Shown here one piece after another: positions 1 to 6,159 of a stretch of DNA of 14,536 nt (position 1 is the first letter of the stretch; each line of letters starts with the position of its first letter). The stretch is from Clostridiales bacterium (GTDB lineage: Bacteria; Bacillota; Clostridia; Oscillospirales; Oscillospiraceae), in assembly GCA_019421525.1 (NCBI GenBank), contig JAHZFC010000039.1:1-14536 (forward strand), given 5' to 3'. The position numbers and the translations under genes are program-made. Below the pieces are notes generated by a model. That model had not been told where the DNA came from. It searched no databases and saw only the letters and a program-made list of their open reading frames with translations.

Positions 1-118
1 GCACAAAGGCCGCGCCCTTGCCGGGCTTCACGTGCTGGAACTCCACCACCTGCATGACCTTGCCGTCCATCTCAAAGGTCACGCCATTGCGGAAATCGCC
101 TGCGGTGATCATTGCCAT
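1..118 (-). CDS. efp: Elongation factor P, N-terminal 39 residues (3' part beyond window)
   Basis: EF-P binds between the ribosomal P and E sites and relieves stalling at proline runs. Only the first 39 codons are inside the window. They read MAMITAGDFRNGVTFEMDG and on to HVKPGKGAAFV, the usual KOW-like N-terminal domain. Lys34 in KPGKG is at the loop tip, the residue that is modified in many bacteria (known for the family). The start is the ATG at 118-116, with a GGAGGA ribosome binding site at 132-127. The next gene upstream on the same strand is a Xaa-Pro aminopeptidase, a common pairing in Firmicutes. A good promoter in the 87-base gap suggests efp can also be transcribed separately. Confidence 0.95.
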   Translation of the reverse strand, partial: MAMITAGDFRNGVTFEMDGKVMQVVEFQHVKPGKGAAFV

Positions 119-170
119 TGGTATCTTCCTCCAGTATCGAAAGTTTGGGGAACAAAAACTAAATCACTGT

Positions 171-199
171 ATTATACCCTATTTCCCCCGTATTTGCAA
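171..199 (-). promoter_or_regulatory. Sigma-70-type promoter for efp
   Basis: On the minus strand, TTGCAA (199-194) is followed after exactly 17 bases by TATAAT (176-171). This lies 53 bases before the efp start codon and just after the stop of the peptidase gene. A short inverted repeat (CCCCC/GGGGG, 10-base loop) surrounds the -35 box. The spacing and the perfect -10 box make this the clearest promoter in the window. Confidence 0.75.
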
Positions 200-205
200 G
201 GGGGT

Positions 206-1270
206 TTAGAGAATGATCAGATCCTTGGGAGAGTGGGTGATGTCGATGCACCCGTCATCGGTGAGCATGATCACATCCTCGATGCGCACGCCGAACTTGC
301 CCGGCAGGTAGATGCCCGGCTCGGCAGAGATGCAGGCCCCGGAGGGGATCGGCTTGTCCCACAGGGGGGAGAAGCGGGGGTTCTCGTGGATCTCGATGCC
401 CAGGGAGTGGCCGAAGCCGTGGCCGAAATAGTCCCCGTAACCGGCGTCCGCGATCACCTTGGCCGCCGTGTTGTGCACATGGGCGCCGGTGACGCCGCCG
501 TGGGCGGCGGCGATGCCCGCCAGCTGGGCCTTCAGCACCGTGTCATAGACCAGCTCCATCTCTTCGGAGGGCTGGCCCACCGCCACGGTGCGGGTCATGT
601 CGGAGCAGTAGCCCCCCACCACGCAGCCGAAGTCCATGGTGACGAACTGCCCCTTCTGGATCACGTCCTTGCCGGGGACGGCGTGGGGCTTGGAGCCGTT
701 GGCCCCGCAGGCCACGATGGGGTCGAAGGAGTTGCGCTCCGCCCCCTTGCGGGCCATGAGGTAGGTCAGCTTGGCGGCGATCTCACACTCGGCCACTCCG
801 GGCTTGATATCGTTCAAGATCTCGGTGAAAGCCTCATCGGTGATCCGCTGGGCCTCGCGCATGACGGCCAGCTCGCCCTCGTCCTTGACCATGCGCAGCA
901 GATCCAGGATCTCGGAGGCGGGCACCAGCTCGGCGCTGACGCCTGCCTTCCACTGGTCATACTCGGCCACGGACATATAGTTGTCCTCAAAGCCCAGCCG
1001 CCGGATACCCTTGTCCGCCACGATGGCCTGTGCCAGCTGGCGGTAGGTCTGCCCGGTCTGGATCATGCCCACCTGGGCGCCGGTCACCTGCTGCTGGGCC
1101 ACCTCGATATACCGGGAGTCGGTGTAGTACCAGACCTGGCTGGGGGTGATGAGGGCCATGCCCTCCCCGTGGAGGCCCACGGCGTAGAACTCACCGGGGG
1201 CGGAGGTGACCAGCATGGCGTCCAGGTCGTGGGCGGCCAGCTGGGATGCGATCGTTGCAAAGTGGTTCAT
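206..1270 (-). CDS. Xaa-Pro aminopeptidase, M24B family
   Basis: This 354-residue cytosolic metallopeptidase should remove an N-terminal residue that precedes proline. The N-terminal creatinase-like domain covers about 1-125 and the pita-bread catalytic domain about 130-350. The five metal ligands are visible by alignment with E. coli aminopeptidase P: Asp213 (MDFG), Asp224 (YCSDMTR), His288 (GHGFGHSLG), Glu317 (SAEPGIY) and Glu331 (VRIED). The supporting histidines His196, His284 and His295 are also present, so the enzyme should be active. The ATG at 1270-1268 has AGAGGA just upstream. It is followed by efp on the same strand, the usual clostridial arrangement, and is preceded at 45 bases by a small membrane protein gene, with no clear promoter between them. 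Confidence 0.93.
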   Translation of the reverse strand: MNHFATIASQLAAHDLDAMLVTSAPGEFYAVGLHGEGMALITPSQVWYYTDSRYIEVAQQQVTGAQVGMIQTGQTYRQLAQAIVADKGIRRLGFEDNYMSVAEYDQWKAGVSAELVPASEILDLLRMVKDEGELAVMREAQRITDEAFTEILNDIKPGVAECEIAAKLTYLMARKGAERNSFDPIVACGANGSKPHAVPGKDVIQKGQFVTMDFGCVVGGYCSDMTRTVAVGQPSEEMELVYDTVLKAQLAGIAAAHGGVTGAHVHNTAAKVIADAGYGDYFGHGFGHSLGIEIHENPRFSPLWDKPIPSGACISAEPGIYLPGKFGVRIEDVIMLTDDGCIDITHSPKDLIIL

Positions 1271-1315
1271 GGTGATCTTCCTCTTTTCTATAAAAGTAAA
1301 TTGAATGGATATGCT

Positions 1316-1633
1316 TTATCTCATGTCGATCATGGTGCCGCAGCGGGGGCAGCGGAAGATGCCCTCATGGGTGCGGGCGGCCATGCCGAAGGGGTTGCCG
1401 CCCCACCGGGCGCCGCAGTTGGGGCAGCGCACGCCTCCGCGCTGGCTGGCAAAGATCAGCACTGACGCGGCCAGGATGGCCAGCCCCACGAGGAGCAGCG
1501 CAAGCTTCCCTCCATTGGGGATGCCCTGGGGAAACAGAAGGGGCAGACAGAACGCCAGCAGGCCGGCCGCGATCCCCACTGCCAGCTGCCAGGGCTTCAT
1601 CCCCCGCCTTCCTGTTTCCCGCTTTTTCTCCAT
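1316..1633 (-). CDS. Small membrane protein with C-terminal zinc ribbon
   Basis: This 105-residue protein belongs to no family I can name. It has a basic N-terminus, two hydrophobic segments (about 15-35 and 43-62), then a likely cytosolic tail with two CxxC knuckles, Cys70/Cys73 (CPNCG) and Cys95/Cys98 (CPRCG). That spacing fits a single zinc ribbon. The start is well set: ATG at 1633-1631 with AAGGAGG eight bases upstream. It lies between the Mo/W oxidoreductase gene (67 bases upstream) and the peptidase gene (45 bases downstream), all on one strand, so co-transcription is possible. Function is unknown; a metal-sensing or membrane-anchored scaffold role would be a guess. Confidence 0.82.
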   Translation of the reverse strand: MEKKRETGRRGMKPWQLAVGIAAGLLAFCLPLLFPQGIPNGGKLALLLVGLAILAASVLIFASQRGGVRCPNCGARWGGNPFGMAARTHEGIFRCPRCGTMIDMR

Positions 1634-1700
1634 GCTGAGCGCCTCCTTTTTTGTGCTTTCTCACTGGCAGATCCCACTTCTGAGTGCGGAGTTTTCTCTG

Positions 1701-3890
1701 TCAGCTGTCAGGTGCGGAGGGGGCCTCCAGCCACCTCCGGTACCGCGCCTCGATGGCCGCCCCCTCCGGGTTGGGGTACACCCGGCACAGCAGGGCCCGG
1801 AGCTGGTAGGCGCCGTTCACCGGGTCGTGGGGCCGGTCGCCGCAGGTGAGCACGTTGATGTTGGACACGTCCCAGTCGTACCCCGGCGGGTCCGCCTCCG
1901 GGTACCACCAGCCCATCTGGGCGTTGACCACCCGGGGGTCCATCAGCGGCTCCAGGTGGGCCTTCTGGGTGACCCTGCCCCGCTGGTTCTCGATCCAGAT
2001 CCAGTCCCCCTCGGCGATCCCTGCCGCCTTCGCGGTGTCCGGGTGGAGGGTAGCGATGGGAAAGGGGGCCTGCCGCCGCAGGGACCTGATCTGACGGTTG
2101 TTGGAGATGAAATACTGCTGGATGCGGCCGCCGGTGGTGAGGATGAGGGGGTAGCGCTCCGCCAGATCCGGGCGGCTGACCGGGCTTTCGGGCACCTCCG
2201 TCCAGGTGGGCAGGGGGTCGCCACCCGCCTTCTCGGTGATGGTGGACCACAGCTCGAACTTGCCCGTGGGGGTGTCGAACCGGCCCCGGCGCTTGTAGTT
2301 ATAGTAGGTCCGCCGGGGCTCGATGGCCCCCATGTCCTTGAATTTTTCCCAGGTCGATCCCGCGTATTCCGGCCTGCGCCGGCCCATCTCTGCCAGGGAC
2401 TGGTTGAGCAGCTCCTCCTGGCTGTCCGCGCCGAAGTCCAGCCCCATGCGGCGGCACAGCTCCCGCATGAAATCCTGGTCGGACCGGCACTGGCCCACCT
2501 GGATGACCTTGCGCATGGCCAGCACGGCCTGGTCGGCAAACTCGGGCATACAGAACAGGGAGTCCACCTCCGGCCACAGGGCGGCGGGCAGCACGATGTC
2601 CGCCAGCTGGGCGGTGGGTGTCATGAAAAAGTCCATGTACACGAAATAGTCCAGGCACCGGAGGCACTCGTAGGTGTGCCTGCTGTCGGGCACGGAGATG
2701 AGGGTGTTGTTGGCGTTGGAGAACAGGCCCCGGATCTTATAGGGCTTGCCCGTTTTCATGGCGTCCAGCACCAGGTAGGGGTGGGCGAACAGCTTGGGGG
2801 ACATGCGCCCGTCGTTCTGGGGGTAGCCCCCCAGCAGGCCCCTGGCCGCCTCCTCCGGGCTGAGCCGGTCAAAGAGGGGATCTTCCGTGGGGGCGATCTC
2901 CATGGATTCCACGAAGCCGCCGGGCACGTCGTAGTTGCCCGTCACCGCGGGGATCATGAAGATGGCCCGGCAGGTGTGGAAGGCGTTGGTGGACTGCTCG
3001 ATGGCGCACCCCCACTCCATGGACAGCGGCTTGATGGACGCGATGAGCCGGGCGGCGGCCCGGATATCCTCCGCCTTCACCCAGGTGATGGCCTCCGCCC
3101 GCTCCGGCGGCCACTGGCGGCACCGCTCCCGCAGCTCGGTAAAGCCGTGGCACCAGTTTTCGCAGAAATCGTGGTCGTAGAGGTCCTCTTCAAAAATGAC
3201 GTTCAGGATGGCCAGGGCCAGGGCCCCGTCGGTGCCCGGGCGGGGCCGCAGCCAGATCCTGGCCTGGCGGGCCAGCTGGGTGGGCTGGGGGTCCACCACG
3301 ATGAGGGGAGTGCCCGAGCGGGCCGCGTCCTTGATGTGCCACTGGAGCTCCCCGTCCGCGCCGCTCACCGCCGGGTTGGCCCCCCACACCAGGATGCCTG
3401 CGGGCTTCACGTCCCCATAGTAGTCCACCCCGGCGAAGTGGCCGGCGGTGAGCTCCCCGGCGTTTTTCCGGGGCCCCAGGCAGATGAGGGCGCCGGAGGA
3501 GGTGGCGTTGGGGGTGCCCAGGACGTTGCCGAACCGCCAGAACTGGCCCAGGTGGTGCCGCCCGGTGCCGGTGATGATGGAGATGGCCTCCGGCCCGTAG
3601 TCCCGGCGGATATCCCCCATCCGCCGGGCGATCTCGTCCATGGCCTCGTCCCAGGTGATGGGCTCCCACTGCCCGCTCCCCCGCACCCCCAGCCGGCGCA
3701 GGGGGGAGGTGAGCCGGTCGGGGTGGTAGACCTGTTCGATGATGGACATGCCCTTGACGCAGCCGTGACCCCGGTTCAGGGGTCCCTCCGGGTCGGGGAC
3801 CGCCTTCACCAGCCGTCCGTCCTCCACCGTCAGCAGGTACATGCATCCGCCGTGGCACCCCCGGCAGGCCGCCCGGGTCACTGTTTTCAT
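1701..3890 (-). CDS. Cytosolic molybdopterin (Mo/W-bis-MGD) oxidoreductase, acetylene hydratase-like
   Basis: This 729-residue enzyme of the DMSO reductase superfamily is close in length to Pelobacter acetylene hydratase (about 730). The N-terminal [4Fe-4S] site is Cys9, Cys12, Cys16 and Cys44, followed by Lys46, the usual electron-relay lysine. Cys137 in LICLGP is placed like the metal-binding cysteine of acetylene hydratase and is preceded by the family block LGTPNATSS. There is no twin-arginine signal, so the protein should stay in the cytoplasm. The C-terminal molybdopterin-binding domain covers roughly 590-720 (YPLILTTGGR onwards). No FeS or membrane subunit is adjacent. His13 replaces the catalytic Asp13 of acetylene hydratase, so hydration of acetylene is doubtful. 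Catechol dehydroxylase or another reductive or hydroxyl-transfer activity is possible. The substrate is unknown. Confidence 0.85.
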   Translation of the reverse strand: MKTVTRAACRGCHGGCMYLLTVEDGRLVKAVPDPEGPLNRGHGCVKGMSIIEQVYHPDRLTSPLRRLGVRGSGQWEPITWDEAMDEIARRMGDIRRDYGPEAISIITGTGRHHLGQFWRFGNVLGTPNATSSGALICLGPRKNAGELTAGHFAGVDYYGDVKPAGILVWGANPAVSGADGELQWHIKDAARSGTPLIVVDPQPTQLARQARIWLRPRPGTDGALALAILNVIFEEDLYDHDFCENWCHGFTELRERCRQWPPERAEAITWVKAEDIRAAARLIASIKPLSMEWGCAIEQSTNAFHTCRAIFMIPAVTGNYDVPGGFVESMEIAPTEDPLFDRLSPEEAARGLLGGYPQNDGRMSPKLFAHPYLVLDAMKTGKPYKIRGLFSNANNTLISVPDSRHTYECLRCLDYFVYMDFFMTPTAQLADIVLPAALWPEVDSLFCMPEFADQAVLAMRKVIQVGQCRSDQDFMRELCRRMGLDFGADSQEELLNQSLAEMGRRRPEYAGSTWEKFKDMGAIEPRRTYYNYKRRGRFDTPTGKFELWSTITEKAGGDPLPTWTEVPESPVSRPDLAERYPLILTTGGRIQQYFISNNRQIRSLRRQAPFPIATLHPDTAKAAGIAEGDWIWIENQRGRVTQKAHLEPLMDPRVVNAQMGWWYPEADPPGYDWDVSNINVLTCGDRPHDPVNGAYQLRALLCRVYPNPEGAAIEARYRRWLEAPSAPDS

Positions 3891-4037
3891 GGCATCGCCC
3901 CCATTTCACAGCGCAGAAATTTCCGTCTTTACAGCATAACATATCCAGCGGCAAATGTGTATAGAAAAGATGAAAAATCCACATCCTCTTTTCAAAAGCA
4001 AGCCCCTGTAGAGCCTCTGCTCACCCTGACCTCTTGG

Positions 4038-4204
4038 CCCTGTGCAAACCCAGCAACGCGGTTTGCACAGGGAGAGGAGGCGCAAGGAAGCGTACGCAGT
4101 TCTCGCCAAGAGGCGGGAACTGCGAAAAGCGAACTTTGCGCCGACGAAGTGCGCTGCAGCGGGCCGCAAATGATCCGGCGGAAAGGCTTCCGCCTTTTCG
4201 CCGG
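4038..4204 (+). promoter_or_regulatory. Candidate structured leader with three 13-bp hairpins
   Basis: The 341 bases between the two divergent genes hold three strong hairpins before the carboxypeptidase start. They are 4038-4050/4060-4072 (perfect, 9-base loop), 4095-4107/4112-4124 (4-base loop) and 4175-4187/4192-4204 (TTCC loop). The second and third each have one T-G or G-T step (4103/4116 and 4181/4198). These are G-U pairs in plus-strand RNA but A-C mismatches in minus-strand RNA, so the structure reads as plus-strand. A weaker pairing (4135-4140/4165-4170) fills the space between hairpins 2 and 3. It may be a 5' UTR structure or a copy of an intergenic repeat. The AT-rich stretch 3891-4030 probably carries the promoter of the minus-strand gene, but I found no convincing boxes. 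Confidence 0.45.
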
Positions 4205-4231
4205 GTCGAAGACAAGAATCGAGGTATCGCC

Positions 4232-5392
4232 ATGAAACGCATGACAGCGGCCCTTCTGGCCCTTTTTCTGCTCTGCCTGACCCCCGCCTACGCCGCCGAA
4301 GGGGAGGCGGAGGCCCAGTCCACCGCCTCCCTGGCTATCACCGCCCCCTCCGCCATCCTGATGGAAAAGACCACGGGCACCATCCTCTATGAGCAGGAGG
4401 CCCACGCCCAGTATGAGCCCGCATCAGTTACCAAGGTGATGACCCTGCTGCTGGTGATGGAGGCCATCGACGCCGGGCAGCTGGGGTGGGAGGACATGGT
4501 CACCGCCTCCGCCCACGCCATCTCCATGGGCGGCTCCCAGATCTGGCTGAAGGAGAATGAGCAGCTGTCCGTCCGGGACATGGTCAAGGCGGTGGCGGTG
4601 GTGTCCGCCAACGACTGCGCCGTGGCCCTGGCCGAGCACATCGCCGGCAGCGAGGAGGCCTTCGTGGCCCTGATGAACCAGCGGGCCTCTGAGCTGGGCA
4701 TGGAGCACACCACCTTCCTCAACTGCACCGGACTGCCCGCCGCGGGCCATGTGACCTGTGCCTACGACATCGCCCTGATGAGCCGGGAGCTCATTTTGGA
4801 GCACCCGGAGATCCGGGAGTTCACCACCATCTGGATGGACACCCTCCGGGACGGGCAGTTCCAGCTGTCCAACACCAACAAGCTCATCCGCTTCTATGAG
4901 GGTGCCACCGGGCTCAAGACCGGGTCCACCGACGCCGCCCTCTACTGCCTGTCCGCCACGGCGGAGCGCAGCGGCATGGAGCTCATCGCCGTGGTCATGC
5001 ACGCGCCCACCTCCAACGACCGGTTTGAAAGCGCCAAGGTGCTGCTCAACTACGGCTTTGCCAATTACACCCTGCTGCCCGTCTACCCCGACCAGGCCCT
5101 CTCGCCGGTGGAGGTGCTGCTGGGCGGGCAGGCCACCGTCCAGCCGGTGACCAGCCGGGAGTGCGCCATCCTGGTGGAGAAGAGCCAGGCGGGCAGCGTC
5201 ACCACCCAGCTGTCCCTGGCCGACAGCGTGGAGGCCCCGGTGGAGCAGGGGCAGAAGCTGGGCGAGCTGCAGGTCTATGTGGACGGGGAGCTGCGGGACA
5301 CCATCGACCTGGTGGCCGCCCAGTCGGTGGAGCGGCTGAGCATGGGCGGCATCTTCAAGGACCTGCTGGGCAAATTGTTTATGGCAGGATAG
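4232..5392 (+). CDS. D-alanyl-D-alanine carboxypeptidase, S11 family (PBP5/DacF type)
   Basis: This 386-residue exported enzyme trims the terminal D-Ala from peptidoglycan stem peptides. The signal peptide covers about 1-21 (MKRMTAALLALFLLCL, likely cleavage after PAYA). The three penicillin-binding motifs are in order: Ser65-x-x-Lys68 (SVTK), Ser125-Ala-Asn127 (SAN) and Lys229-Thr-Gly (KTG). A beta-rich C-terminal domain follows from about 280. The last 15 residues (GGIFKDLLGKLFMAG) look like an amphipathic membrane anchor, as in PBP5. The frame stays open further upstream, but the ATG at 4232 is chosen because GAGG lies seven bases before it and the signal peptide begins there. It stands alone, behind a structured leader and followed by a GC-rich terminator. 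Regulation through the leader is inferred. Confidence 0.93.
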   Translation: MKRMTAALLALFLLCLTPAYAAEGEAEAQSTASLAITAPSAILMEKTTGTILYEQEAHAQYEPASVTKVMTLLLVMEAIDAGQLGWEDMVTASAHAISMGGSQIWLKENEQLSVRDMVKAVAVVSANDCAVALAEHIAGSEEAFVALMNQRASELGMEHTTFLNCTGLPAAGHVTCAYDIALMSRELILEHPEIREFTTIWMDTLRDGQFQLSNTNKLIRFYEGATGLKTGSTDAALYCLSATAERSGMELIAVVMHAPTSNDRFESAKVLLNYGFANYTLLPVYPDQALSPVEVLLGGQATVQPVTSRECAILVEKSQAGSVTTQLSLADSVEAPVEQGQKLGELQVYVDGELRDTIDLVAAQSVERLSMGGIFKDLLGKLFMAG

Positions 5393-5422
5393 GCCGGTCC
5401 CCTTCGGGAGGGCTGTCCTGCG

Positions 5423-5457
5423 GGGCGCTGCCGGGCGGCAGCGCCCTCTGCTCTTTC
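5423..5457 (+). terminator. Intrinsic terminator after the carboxypeptidase gene
   Basis: A perfect 10-bp GC-rich stem (5423-5432/5437-5446) with a 4-base loop starts 30 bases after the stop codon. The tail TCTGCTCTTTC is only moderately T-rich, so termination may be partial. A second hairpin, part of a repeat module, begins right after it. Confidence 0.6.
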
Positions 5458-5512
5458 AAGGGCTAGCGCCCTTGGGGACGTATCTTCCCGACCCCATTTC
5501 TTTTGGTGTCAC
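5457..5512 (-). repeat. Inverted solo copy of repeat module B
   Basis: Read on the minus strand, this matches the module at 13848-13904 and the right part of the big repeat element (13650-13705). The shared order is CCAAAAGAAATGGGGTCGG, then GGAAGAT, then a short CAAGGGC/GCCCTTG hairpin (5457-5463/5468-5474). It lacks the left arm of the first module hairpin. It abuts the large element on its left and points the opposite way. Confidence 0.65.
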
Positions 5513-5513
5513 G

Positions 5514-6103
5514 GCAAGGGCGAGACCCTTGCAACCCTATGAGCCCGTCCCGGCCTCCGGCGGGTTACTTTCTGCTCGTGCAGAAAGTAACCAAAGACAC
5601 GCTTAGGGGCAAAAATCCGGGTGAGACCACGGCTTCCAAAGGGCGGAAGCCTCGCTCACAGGATTTTTCCCCTAAGGACCCCCGTTTTTTACGAGGGCCC
5701 AGGATAGGGTGCTACAGCGTTCTCTTTCCGGCGTTGGGGTAAGCCGATACACTCTGCCCCTAATTGCCGCTCCGCTGGCAGTTGTAGAACTCTGCCGGGC
5801 CCACGGGACACGCCTGCTCTCAGCAGATACCAGACTAGGCGCTCTACCGAAGGTCGCTGGAATTACTACCTTTGTCGGCATGAGCGGCAGCGGAAAGCGG
5901 CGCTTCGTGTGTCCTGACTTCATGCGCCGGTCAATAGGAGGGCGCACCAAAGGGCCAGTCAGCGCTTTTCTTTGGATTTCAAAAACCGTTTCTTTTGGCG
6001 CATACAAAAGAAATGGTTTTTGGAGAATACGTTCCAAAGACGCAGCCTTTGGATAAGGGTCCAGGGACGCAGTCCTTGAAATAGGTCAAGGGCCCCACCC
6101 TTG
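5514..6103 (+). repeat. Structured intergenic repeat element, copy 1 (about 590 bp)
   Basis: This fills most of the 767-base gap between the carboxypeptidase and ene-reductase genes. In order: terminal hairpin SL0 (5514-5520/5526-5532); a 30-base leader; SL1, a perfect 13-bp stem with TCGT loop (5563-5575/5580-5592); SL2, a 16-bp stem with one bulged C (5602-5618/5661-5676) enclosing a 7-bp inner stem (5631-5637/5645-5651); a less conserved middle; hairpin TTTCTTTTG/CAAAAGAAA (5989-5997/6005-6013); and an inverted SL0 (6087-6092/6098-6103). The stretch from SL1 through 5745 is over 90% identical to 13209-13391 by eye. Reading frames are open on both strands but are best explained as by-products of the GC-rich repeat. 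Confidence 0.85.
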
Positions 6104-6144
6104 CGAAAAGAGAAGGAGCGGGAGGCTCGATGGCCTCCCGCTCC
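6102..6144 (-). terminator. Intrinsic terminator after the ene-reductase gene
   Basis: A perfect 12-bp stem (6115-6126/6133-6144, 6-base loop) lies 15 bases past the stop codon on the minus strand. It is followed by TTCTCTTTTC, a T-rich tail. It separates the gene from the repeat element. Confidence 0.75.
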
Positions 6145-6159
6145 GGTCATAAATGAGAC

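Noticed and set aside
4034..4231. Upstream extension of the carboxypeptidase reading frame by 66 codons
   Set aside because: It crosses the leader hairpins and would bury the signal peptide. The ATG at 4232 has its own ribosome binding site.
1305..4235. A 976-codon open frame on the plus strand across the Mo/W enzyme gene
   Set aside because: It is antisense to a gene with clear Fe-S and cofactor motifs. The translation is low-complexity (Gly, Pro, Val, His) and is an effect of high GC.
5750..5870. tRNA-like words on the minus strand of the repeat middle (GGTAGAGCGCC resembling a D-arm, GTTCTACAAC resembling a T-loop; also near 13430-13500)
   Set aside because: No acceptor stem, no proper anticodon arm and wrong spacing. 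It could be a distant tRNA-derived origin but is not a tRNA.
5709..6056. Open frames on both strands inside repeat copy 1, with similar frames in copy 2 (13355-13714 plus; 5672-6037 and 13318-13659 minus), as possible small conserved proteins
   Set aside because: Similarity exists equally on both strands, follows the nucleotide match, and there is no convincing ribosome binding site. The hairpins with paired substitutions explain the conservation better. A codon-substitution test across many copies would settle it.
5393..6159. CRISPR array or insertion sequence in the repeat-rich gaps (also 13093-13892)
   Set aside because: No regularly spaced short repeats and no transposase or integrase frame.
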